Shown here in pieces: positions 1 through 12,400 of a stretch of 64,000 nt of DNA. Every line of letters starts with the position of its first letter. Position 1 is the stretch's first letter. The position numbers were made by a program, and so were the translations under genes. Source of the DNA: Crambe crambe (lineage: Eukaryota; Porifera; Demospongiae; Poecilosclerida; Crambeidae); assembly GCA_963924555.1 (NCBI GenBank), contig OZ004594.1, positions 5,239,563-5,303,562 on the forward strand, given 5' to 3'. The notes under the pieces are model-generated. The model searched no databases. It saw only the letters and a list, made by a program, of their open reading frames with translations, and was not told the DNA's origin.

Positions 1-155
1 GTTTGTTATTATTTTTAGGTTTTGGTTGTTGTTTTTTTTGTTTTTTTTGTTGTTTTTTTTTTGTTTCTTTGTTTTTCCCAGCAGCCAACCACATACCAGG
101 TCAAAAAAAATATGAACATAATTATGAACACTTATGTAGTTGACAGTCACAAATT

Positions 156-318
156 GAAATCAAACATTAGACACATTGATTCTTGGCCATGCACTTTCCC
201 ATACTTTAGCTGTCCATAACTCATGGCTACTAGTGACCTAGGTCTTGCAATTTGCTATAGAGATAGTTCAATCATTGTAGAACACATGACAGAAGTTTGG
301 GATAATTTCATCAAAACA
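156..318. repeat. Dispersed repeat, copy 1 (inverted partner at 2105-2247)
   Basis: This stretch reappears as its reverse complement at 2105-2247: the end gaaatcaaacattag matches ctaatgtttgatttc, and acagaagtttgggataat matches attatcccaaacttctgt. A third, diverged copy lies at about 49430-49590, sharing ataactcatggctactagtg. It is therefore a dispersed element rather than part of the gene. It sits upstream of the first visible channel exon. Bases 1-120 before it are T-rich with no coding signal. Confidence 0.6.
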
Positions 319-459
319 TGCTTTTAGAAATTGCCCATTCAAATAAGCTACTTAATGATGGGATAATACCTGGGACTGTCACATATGGATGTACTTGTTA
401 TGTTTGACTTCTCATCCCTTCATTTGATTAATCACTCGTATGATTTTTTCATCATGTAG

Positions 460-3400
460 GTTGTTGGAACATCTAAGTACCTTTATAAAGGCTTGCACTG
501 AATCAGAGGGCGAGCTTTGCTCATGTATTGGAAGTCTTTTGTGTGTGATTTTCAAGGGAGAGCCATCAATTGCACTCTCTGTGAAGGAGAGAGATATTGT
601 AGCAATGATGACAATGTTGCTTGATAAGGAATCTTTGTGTTCTGATCCAGCCATTTTATGTGGACTCATAGAGCTTCTTACGGTATGTTAAAAGCTGACC
701 AAGGCTATGCGGTTAGTAAAGTCTCGTTGTCCCAGCCGTAAATTGGGGAATTTTTGTTACAAGTTGTTATAACAGGGTTCTCCCCAGAAAAAAAGAGTAG
801 AATAATAGTAAATATCCACATGCTGCACATGGGAAAACTTTTTGCCTGGCCATGCCCATTTTTGCCTAACCACACCCTTTTTGGATAAACTGCACCCACT
901 TGAAGTAAACACTTTTGCAAAAAAAGTAATACTTAGCAGCTGTTCTACAAGCATTCTCCTTCTCATTGTGTATAGCAGAAGCCTCATGCTGTCTCTCTGA
1001 ATAGTAGTAGTACACAGGTCCTTATTCTCAACTTTTGCTGATTTTTGGTGTCAGACTTGGACAGCATCCTTCCCACACTCATCAGTGAGTGGCAGGTGGT
1101 TTACACACTGTGATGTATGGAACCATGTGAATGATTACTATTAGTTATGACAATAATGTGGATGTGGTTTTTTTTTTGGTTTTTTTTGTTTTTTGTTTTT
1201 TTGTTTAATTGTAACCCTTTTCTCGAGAATAATCAGATTCAAATAGAAGTTAAAAGATCAAACTATCAGTAGCTTAGCAACCACTACAAAACAACTGACC
1301 ACATGCAACCTATGACAGCAGGATGTAATTACGCATGCATGTTAGCAGTTATTATAGAGTAGAGTGGGCAGTTCCACTCTGAGCAGGCCTCCCTGTACAG
1401 TAACATACATATAGCTAAAACCAAAATGGCATACCCAAGGGTTACTTTCTATCACTGTATTATTTGGAGTTACACAATAGCTATCTCATTGGCATTTGTG
1501 TTTCATACAGGTCAAGGAACTAAACCTCCCACTGCAACATAACCAACTCATTGTAACAAGAAATTTTAGTCTTATGAGAGAAGATAAACGTTATTGGTGT
1601 CAAGATTTTTTTGCTGAAGAAAAACGTGAAAACCGTGAAAAAAGACTGAAACTGCTGAAGGTAGCTATTATGAATACAATAATGTTGATTGGATATTACA
1701 GTCAAACCTCAGTTATCCAGACACCTTTGTCCAAGCTTTAGTCCGGATAAGTAGTGTTGTGGTAAACATTCCAGATAAAGGAGGTCCAGATAACCCAGGT
1801 TATACTGTATATTATTTTTTGAAGGGTGAAACTGTAGAAGGTCTTCAATGCAAGAATCTTCTAATGGTTGCTGACCTTCTAGCTGCTTGTGCTTTGGGGG
1901 AAAACGTAGGGGCTGAATCTGTTTGCTGTACAGTATTCAGTATTGACGAACTCCTTTCAATCATTTGCAATGAGGATATCAGCATTTACTGCAAACGTCC
2001 CTTCATGAAATTCCTAGTATCAGTATACATGGAAGAGAGACGGAAAAAGAAGCCACACTTATTCAAGAATCCGTAAGTATGAGAACCGTTTTTTAAATAA
2101 ATAGAATCAAAAATGCCAAATTATCCCAAACTTCTGTCATTTGTTCTATATTAATATAGCAAATTTCAAGACCTAGGCCACTAGTAGTCATGAGTTATGA
2201 ACAGCTAAAGTATTGGCCAAAAATCAATGCATCTAATGTTTGATTTCTACCTGGGACTGTCACATAATATAGTTGTGCATGTAACATTGATTGGAAACCC
2301 TTGATTTATTACAGGAAGTTGATTAAGCATATCCTTCAAGTGGGCAAAATGTTATTTCATACATATCAAGTAATAAAGGATGGTGCTTTTCATGGTCTGA
2401 TCAAGCAGTTGCTCATAAATCCTTCATGGAAATATGATGACGATGAGCGTAAAGAGTTGCAGCGTGACTCGATTTCTGCAACTGTGGAAGGAATCAAGGA
2501 GAAATTTTACATTCCAGATATTCTGCTCTATGTCCATGAAGGTTTTTTCCCCTTTCTTCATGCTTTCTATGGAGAAGCTTATCGTAATCAACATAATTCT
2601 ACACTGAAAAATTCCATGGAAAAAGATTTTACTTTCACCACTTACAAAGCTCTTCTAGTAAGTTCAAACCTCTGATATTGCCAACGCAAAATCTGTGACG
2701 GCATTTTTTTTATAACAGGCATACTATGATGTGATGTCTGGTGAGAGGGTGTACTTTGAACCGAAATTGCAGCTTCAGCCATGTTGTCGTGTATACTACT
2801 TAATGAAGCCCTTCATTCCTGAGATTGAGGCAAAAAAGTTCCCAGATGAGGTAATGCTAGTGAAACCATACAGCCCACAGTCTTTTGTTGTTGGTTATTG
2901 TTTGTGCTTTAGGTTCATAAGAAGCAAACTTATTATTGATTAATTCAGGAAGTAGGTGTGGCTTGCATTACCATAAAATTCTGCTCTTTAAGCACAAAAA
3001 TTAATAATCAGATCGTCTTAGAAACAAGTGTCACACTAACCTCATAGCCGCTGCTGATCTGACCTCTATAATTAGGCTCTAAGGCTATTCAGAAGAGTAG
3101 CTACCATTGAGGCAACTGAGGCACTTGCCTCAGTGAAAAATTTAGGAAATTAGTACATGATTGACAGAGAGGTTTGCAGTGCCAGAGCATCGCTGATCCT
3201 TCCTGACATCTTCAGCACTTAAGAATCGGCTACATACATCACTATAAATTATAGCTTAACTATCAATGTCTGAATCATGAATATTCATCTATTTATACTG
3301 CATGAGCTTATCAGTAAAATGATTGATTCTAGGTCTCCAAATTTTATTCTAAAAATTGCTTTTCGCCCCCCTCCCGCACCCTCCCCCTCGCCATGGCCTT

Positions 3401-6400
3401 ATGGCCACGTGATCCACTGTACCCCCAATTTTGCCAAAAAAAAACCTGGCTACTCCCCTGCTATTAGCTTAATTAATAGAAAAGTTTTACTGTTGCCATT
3501 GTAGTTGACTTTCCTGTTAGCTAACTTTATTGTGTTTTAGCAGAAGCTAGCTAATAAACTTGGCAGTAAGTGACATTTACTGTTATATTTTCACCAAAAA
3601 AAAACAACAACAACTGTAGCTAGCTATAGTGTTTAACTTGTACCAATGGTGATAGCTAGCTGCAGGCCTCAATTCTTACGTCAACTGGAAACATGGACTC
3701 CACCATACTTTCGTCTCTACTTGCATTACATCAAAAAAGTAGATGAACAAGTAAAATATAAAATAAATTTTAAAAGCAAGTAGGGATGGCTAATGCTTAT
3801 GGTTCAAAAAAGTTCAGCAACAAGAGAGTGAAGTTCGGTCAAGCAACCTCTTACCCATCACCAACTATGAGCTAACTATTCCTAGCTACTTCACTCCCTT
3901 TATATCTCATCTTGGCCTGTCATGGGAGTGAAGTAGGAATAGTTAGCTCGTAGTTGGTGATGGCTAAGAGGTTACTTGACTGAAGTTCACTCTCTTGTTG
4001 CCGAACTTTTTTTGAACCATACACATTAGCCATTCCTACTTGCCTTTTTTAAATATTTTTTTCCTTTATCAATATAATAACAAAGATATAATGAAAGACC
4101 AGAAGTGCACTTTCATTATAGATTAACGAACTCCAAGGCAAGATTGAAAAATGCATCAGCAGCTGCAACTGTTTCAACAAGAAAGTACTGCAAGAGAGAG
4201 AACAGGCTGAATGTCCCCACAAAGTGATCAAGTCACAGATCAGAAAGGATTATGAAGATGCATACAGGAAAGAGAGTCTACTTAACAAGAGATTCAGACG
4301 ATTTGTATTGAACTTCAAGTATGCGTATGAGGGTGAAAATACAAGGAGGAAGCAGATCAACAACATTAAAGCAACAGAAGGAAGTGGGTTCTCTATTCTT
4401 AACATTAATTTTTAGGGAGTAGTTTTCTCAATTAGCTTTCTTGAAACTGTTGTCCTCATACAATGGTTATTAATGTTATGGGGTCATCACTAGGGACTAG
4501 CACATTCTGCCAGCATAGTTTTGGGAATAATAGGTCTATCAAAGCAGGGAGCATAATGCTGCTATCAAAAGTGAACTCCATGGTTGATCTTTACATGGTT
4601 AATCATTAATGTATTTATGACCAAACTTATCTGTCAGTGAGACTGCAAATAGCTATTTACATGCAGTCTTTCAATACATCTATGAGCATAATTAGGTCAG
4701 TAAAAAAAGAATAACGACTTTATAAAGCTGGAATTAAAGAATAGAATAATAGGGAAGCAAAAAATCATAATGTGCCAGTCCTATAGTCATCACTACCATA
4801 GGCGTATAAGGGGCATAATTATTGGAGGGGCTGGTCGAACATACCAGTCGGTAGATTTTGAGTTTTTGGAGTAGCAGTTAGCTAACATGAAACTAATTAA
4901 TGTGGTTGAGTGTTTAACATATCACATGAGTGACCTTTAATCTAGCTCAACACGATGATTAAATGTACACCAGCCACCATTACAGACAAGTTCCATCTTA
5001 GTATAAGCTTTTGTTAACCTTATAGAGTACAGTTTGGATGATCCTCTCTCTCTGCCATTGGGACAATCCTTTCAACAACACATTGAAACATTGTACGTGT
5101 ATTAAGTTAATAGCATGGCAAAGTTGCTTTGGAAGTTAGTAATGAAGCAGCCAGGAAAAATAATTACCTGCAGTTACATATTTCCCACATGTAGCGAAAT
5201 CAGTGAATTCCCAAGACCCATAGAAGGAATACAGTCTATGAGATCAAGAAAAGATGACACAGAAGTGATTAGGAAGAATCCCAAGGAGAGCCTTCTGAGG
5301 CAGCTTGAGTCAGTAACTGCACAAAATTCATAACTTACAGATTTTTTGTTAAGTATTTTGGCTAATAAGATAAGGCTCCTTGTTTTCTTTGTATTCAGAG
5401 CATCACTGAAAAGGAGAAGAGGTAGTCATGCAGAATTAGATGAAGAAGTACAATTGGAATTGGATATCAAGTGTCTTCAGATCCTTCGAGCTCTTATCTA
5501 TAATAAATTTATATTAATTGATCAAGAAGATAAAGAGCGAAATCCAGAAAAATATAGAGCGTAAGTGAGGATAACTACACTGTCTCAACAAAATACTTCA
5601 ATTATAAAACTAATTGCTAGGATATGCAGAGATCATCTTCATCCCATTCAGAATGAAATCCAGGACATGAGCAAACCAGGAACTGTTTCTCGAGTAAGTA
5701 TTTGAACAAGGTTTACATGAAGCATAATAAAAATTCTCCATTATTTTAGGTGATACCACTTCTTTCCCATCCCAATGAAATGATTGTGAGGGAGGTACTG
5801 GTTCTGCTTCAAGCCTTACTGGAGTCTGGAAACAGTAATGTACAGAGTGGATTCCTCGAACTGAAAGCATCTCCAGGCAGTGTACTTTTCCCCACTCTAC
5901 AATCTATGCTCAGCAGAGGTGCTGTAGTTTACAGTGAGAGGTATGAGAAAGGGTTACTGCCCTCCAGTAGTATCCATGCAGTTTCTCTTGCTTGATGTCC
6001 CTACAAAGAACTGCACGGACTTTAAGAATATATGCATTAGTTTCCTAGATCCTCTTGGATGTCCCTGCAAAGAATTGCATGCATTAGATTTTTTTTTACA
6101 TAGAAAGCTCATATTAAAATCTAAACATGCTTGTATCTTGTGTCCCTGCACTCATAAAAATCATTAATTGAAAGTGGGATGACTGAGTTGAATAGTTGAG
6201 ATTTGCACATTAGTTAGTATGTGACGCCATCTATTTTCTGCTATAAATCACATCTAGCTATTCACCACATCCTTGAAGTTGGGCAAGCAAAGCAAACCCA
6301 TACACTGATCAAGTACATACTCACCATACATAAATATTAGCATGTACGTATTGCTTTTGCTTGAATACTGGGGTCAAAGTTCAATCTGTTGGATTCTTAT

Positions 6401-9400
6401 CAGCAATTGAGTTTTCTCCAACCATTAGCTATATACAGAAACCAGTAGCTAGATGCTCTGTTATAATTATATTAGGACTGAGAGTAGTGTGATGAGAATA
6501 TACTGTTTGCTTCTGCTATACAATAGTGCATCTGTCATTCTAAGTTTATTATTTCTTTTGCATACTCTGTATTCGAAGTGCAAAGGTCATGCATGCATAG
6601 TTGAATGATCTCAAATAAAATTAAAGCACTATACGGGTCACAGTAACGATAATGTCCATCTTACTCTTGTGATCACATGACTTGGTATCAGCAGTTATGC
6701 GTGTCTCATCATGAGATTGTTACTCTTGTGATCACATGACTTGTATCAGCAGTTACTTCATTATTATTCACTCCACTAAATTTATTTTTATTTTAGTCAA
6801 TCACTGATTGGCCATTTGAGAGCTCAGGGAATATTTGACATACAAATGCATCTTGAGGTAAGATGTCGGTTGGGGGAGTGAAGTAATTAATTACTTGATA
6901 AAAATAGAGGAAGAGTGGGGAGGTTGCTCGTGAAATATGCCTATACTAAACTAGATGGCTAGGCCACAAATTATATTAAGTGTAAGGGAGTCAAATTCCT
7001 GGTGCAAAAATTTGAGGAAGGGCAATTGCAAACCAACACATGTATTTGGAATTCTATGATAGTCTCATAAGGAAACAATTCACATGGGGGAAGGGGAGGG
7101 GTAGAAGCCCCCTTCACCCCTCTGATATAAACCCTGCTGTCCACAAGTGTTTACAGAGCCATGATTTGTGATTCCATAGGGTGACGTTTTTGACACTGGA
7201 TCTTTACAGAAGGAAAGGGAAGTACCAGAAATAAGAGTGAAAAGGCTTGGGAGGAAGGATAAACTCATTCCAGTCGAGGGTCATCATCGTGTTCCTTTCT
7301 TGGAACTCTATCAGGTACATATATATGTAGGTATTGCTTTGTGAGAAAGACCATTTGGCCATGGATACATGTCAGTTAGCATTCTCTACTTAGCATGATC
7401 ACTGCTAGAGACTTCTATCTGTTGTATAATAATGAAATGGGACATGGATAAAATAAACCTGTTTCTTTCTGCAGTCTCCGAGTGAAAATCATGAGATTGA
7501 TAAAGAATCTCTGAGCATTGTTGAGTTCCAAGATCACAGTCATGTCGATCTCATTATGACAGTTATTGGCCTCATGTGTGATGGACAACACAAACAAATG
7601 CAGAACTACTTGCGTGAGCAAAAAGGTAGTATCACCAATTTCAGTATTATTGAAGAAATCACATCTTTCTTGTATGAGTATACAAAACGACGTCTCATCA
7701 CATCTGACATACTTCCTCTGATAACTGAAGCTTTCCAGGCATTAATTGAGTTATGCTCAGGGAATGTGGAAAACAGCGAAGCTATCCTTCAGCAGCAGAT
7801 TTTGCCTATCATCAACTACTATTTGCAGATTGACATTACTAATATCAATTTTAACGTCGATGAAACAGAAGAGAAGAAATGTTCCCAATCTGATTTAAAA
7901 GAGAAAAGTGTTCGGTTACGCTGTGATGTACTCAAATTAAAGGCAGCCGTAGTGGAATTGCTTGAAGTGATGCTAGAAAAAGTTAGCAGTGAAACAGAAA
8001 GGCTCACATTCCAAATTGCAGAAGGATTGGATGTTACTGCTCTTCAATATTCTATGGTGGACTTTCTTATACTGAAGGATGATGAAGATTTGAAAGAGAA
8101 GAAATCAGATGATAATGCTCAAAGGGCTCTTTTCAAGACTTACTCAGTTATAAGTCACCTTGCATCTAGTGGAGCAAACACAGCATCTCAATTTAGTAAG
8201 TAGACTAAAAATTGATTAGAAAATAGTTTGATTTTTGATATGTATAGTTCCCACATCAAGTGATGAAGGTGCTTTTGAAGCATGGAAATTTTGTAAAATT
8301 AATGAAAACACTCACTCAGTTGAAATTGTATACAAAGATGAAGATGAAGAAGAATTAACCAAAGTGCACTTTAATGTTGATCTGAAGGTCAGAATTTTCA
8401 CCTCTGAAAAATTGCCAGAATAATTCTCATCAGCATTTATTATGAGTAGGTTGGCATTAAGGGAAGGTTGAGAGACACTGTTAAGTATCAAGTGGATCGC
8501 AGCACTCATAGTGATAAAATGAGAGACTTTCATGAGTGGATGGAAGCAATCAAAAGAGATACACTTCATCGTGTAAGTTTTTGGTTCCTCACAATAATAT
8601 TTATTTATCTACTCTGTATGTTTTAAATTATGACAGAATCTGTTGGAGAAATATAACCTCAGCTTTGTATTATGGCTCAGGTACATTACTAGTGCATTAT
8701 AAAGTAGCTGGATCATTACTATTACAAATTTGCAGCCGACTACGATATTGGTTTCTGATACTCCTCACTGTGATTCTCAATATCCTCGTCCTTGCATCTT
8801 ATGTGGCTCCCACTACTATGGAAAATTCAACCAATTCTGGATCATCTGGTTCATCCATTCCAACTATTCCAAAATTGAGTGATGCTTATATCATCACTTT
8901 CTATGTGCTTGGGGCAATTCATACTTTTTTTGCTCTATGGATGATAGTGGAATACTTTGTAGTGAATGGGACCCATTTTGTGCTGCCTCAGTTCCTCTGT
9001 GAAATTCCTCTGCCATCAATGCCACGATGGCTTCGTCATCGTGGAATCGATTGGCCAGACAAGTGGGAGAAGTTAGTATCACTATAGTGTGTACATGTTT
9101 TGTGTTTTTGTACTATGAATATAAAGAATTGTAGCTGCTAGAGCTGCAGTCGATAAAATTCTAGCATTACATTTGCTACGTAGGTGCTTGGTTTAGATTT
9201 AGTGTGAATCAAAGAGAATAGATGCGAATTACTCTGCATAATTATTATTCTAATTCATCTTTGTGTATGGGTTATTTCAGTATTTATCAGTTGTCATCAT
9301 ATATAGTTATTACATTGCTACTTGTGCATGCTATTTGCCACAGAAATTATGTACTATGATAGCTATGTACGTACTTGTGCTTGCACACACAGCATTATTA

Positions 9401-12400
9401 GAGATCACAGGAGTCACATTTATGTTTATCAAAATATACAGTTGTTGTTGTTCTTGCTGTTATTGTTGTTATTATTATTCAGGAAAATTCCACTGTTCAA
9501 ATTTACACGGACAAATGCCAGCATTAATATCTTTGGAATTAAAACTGTCTATGTTGTTGTGTTTCTGGCAGCATCTGTTCTCTCTATTCCTTATTCTGGT
9601 TACTTCTATAGTATCTGTCTCCTCTATATCATCATTGATAATGATATTCTTCAGAGAGCACTTCAGTCCACTACTAAGAATTGTAAGGCTCTAATTATTG
9701 CATGAGTTGATATTAATTTTGTGGTTGACTTTAGGGAAGTCTTTATTGTGGGTGGCCATTCTTTTGCTGTTCATTCTTTTCATCTATGCTGTTATCACAT
9801 TTGCTGTTTATCATAAAGAATTTACCGACCCTGAAAATGTTCGATTCTGTCAGACTCTACGCGACTGCTTTGTCACTGTCCTTCGATTTGGTTTGATAGA
9901 CAGTTTTCTGGTAATTATTATTGTCTTGTGTAGCTATTAAGTAATTCAGCGAAAATATTAAGCTATTGTTTCATGACTTTCACAAATCTTCCTATTAGCT
10001 AGCTATATTTTTGGTTTTTTTAGGAAGTCGGCGTTATGGGTGCTACCCCAACAGAAGCTGCAAGACAAGCAAGCTATCGTTTCTTCTATGATGTTACCTT
10101 TTTCATCATAATCACAACCATTGGTCTCGGTATTGTCTCTGGTATCATTATCGACACCTTTTCTGAGCTGAGAAATGCAAGAGTAAGTCCAGTGGTGCAC
10201 ATGTAACACTACTCTATTCAGTTGCACAAAATGTGATTATTATGTTTTCAGTTCAGTGCGGAGCAGGACATGAAGAGTACCTGTTTCATTTGTAGCTTGC
10301 CAAGTCATGTATTTGACAAGAAGAATACAGATGTAAGCAAGCAGAACGATTATCATTCAATTCTCTCACATGACACCATACTAGCTACAATATTTTACAT
10401 CTTAACTTTATTATTACTGGGTTTTTCATAGAATGATTCACTTGCTCTTATTACAGGGTTTTAAGACTCACATACAAAAAGATCACAATATGTGGGCTTA
10501 TGTTTACTACTCCATCTATTTGGACCAAGTGGATACCAGCAACCACAATGCGATTGAGAAATATGTTTATAATAAGGTAATGTCCTACATAATTTTAAAG
10601 GAGAAAGAGTCGAGATAAGCAAAGAATAGAGTAGCTATTGTATTTCCTTTCCTTTGAGTAGTTATTATATTATTTTTAATAAGTGATGATTTCTTCAGAT
10701 GAAAGCTGGAAGTGCTGACTACATTCCTTATAACCAGGCACTTGTCCTGAAGGGAGAGAAGGATGAGAGTGAAGAACTAAAGGAAGATTTGAAAGAACTT
10801 AAGAAGTCAATGCAAGAGAACCAAAGAGCTCTCCAAGAACGCTTTGATGAATTGAAGGTACGTATGGTGTCAGGTCAAAATTAATAATACATATGTACAG
10901 TGCACATAAGCATTGGGATGTATTGCCATGGCAGCAATGTTATGTGGAGAAGAAGAGGGCACATAACCACCCTCCCTCTCACCATTACCTATACCCCCCT
11001 AATTCCTACACAATAGCTAGTGGTGTAATTACTTATCAAAAAAAAAAGTCATCAATATCTTCAAAGGAAGTCCACATAACTGGGGCAATGTGCAACATTG
11101 ATTTTACAGTGAGCAAGCAAGTATTTCTAGAGGTGATATTCATTAATTTTGTGCTTTTTGCTGGTGAGTAATATACGTAGGTGGCAGGCACTGCCAGGCA
11201 GCTACATACATAAAAGGCTGTAATGCTTACCACAAAGCACTTAGAAAGCCTACCACCTACCATACATCCCACTGTAGATATCAATTACAATAAGGGAAAA
11301 AGCATTTCGTGAAATGAAAAAAGATGTAGGGATGACCACTGCTCAAAAAAGTGAGGAAACAAGAAGGATGGAAATGGGATCAATCTTTGTTCTGTATATC
11401 CAGCCAACAATCCCTACATATACGTCGGGTAACAATCCCTACATATACGTCGGGTAGCTTCAGATTATAGTGCAGTAATATACGTATATGTAGGGATTGT
11501 TGGCTGGATATACAGAACAAAGATTGATCCCATTTCCATCCTTCTTGTTTCCTTACTTTTTTGAGCAGTAGTCATCCCTACATCTTTTTTCATTTCACGA
11601 AATGCTTTTTCCCTTACTTGTTCCAGGTCTTTTTTCCTCTCTTTTATGGTTTTAGCTATGTATAGAGTTCATTCTTCTATGCAGGGGATAGATGGAAGAA
11701 TAGTTCTCCAATAGCATAGCAACGGGTCAAGGTGTTGTGTTATTGTTGAGCTATACTTGGAGGTCGAAGATGCTGAAATAGAGTCTATTGGTAGCTGGAT
11801 TGGTGAATCTAAAATCCCCGAGTCGACAGTGTAGTCCATTATAGCTAGCTAACTAGCTAGATAGCTGAGTAATATTATAATTTCAAATAATTAGAATACA
11901 TGCGCATGCGTATTATAGAAAAGATGGCTTCCTAATTGAATTAGTCGAGTGCTGTGCTCCGTAGTTAGTCTCGCACGGGCCAGACTCTCACACGCAGAGA
12001 GAGTCTGGTCAAACTCCTATACCGACTTTGTTCTGCTGAGTAAGCAGCAGCGTGCGCCGCGCATAGAAAATCGCGTCACAATATGTCATGACTCAGTAGA
12101 AATAGTGCGAGCAAAAGGATGGCTCAAGATTTCTTGAAGCTATTCAAGAAGATGGACGTAGGCTTGGCTATTCGATTCTAAAAGTCATACAAATATAGAA
12201 GCAGTAAGCTCCTTCACGAAGGGACAATCGCTATCGATTGCATGCAGCTTAGAAAAAAAGAGGCAGCAATTACCTGCTCGCCAATTAAAGACTACGCGCG
12301 CGCTCATATTTGATGACGTACCTACGTGTTCTGCGCATGCTATCCACGATTTTCATGGATTTCTAGAACAAGGTCGGTATAGGAGTTTGACCAGACTCTC

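Noticed and set aside
9281..9482. Hydrophobic ORFs suggesting an extra TM exon between S2 and S3
   Set aside because: No splice combination keeps phase, while joining 9071 to 9483 gives a clean in-frame linker; the hydrophobicity comes from T/G-rich intron.
8637..10857. Ryanodine receptor assignment
   Set aside because: The S2-S3 linker and S3-S4 spacing look RyR-like, but HNMW, IIDTFSELR and the C-terminal coiled coil fit IP3 receptors better.
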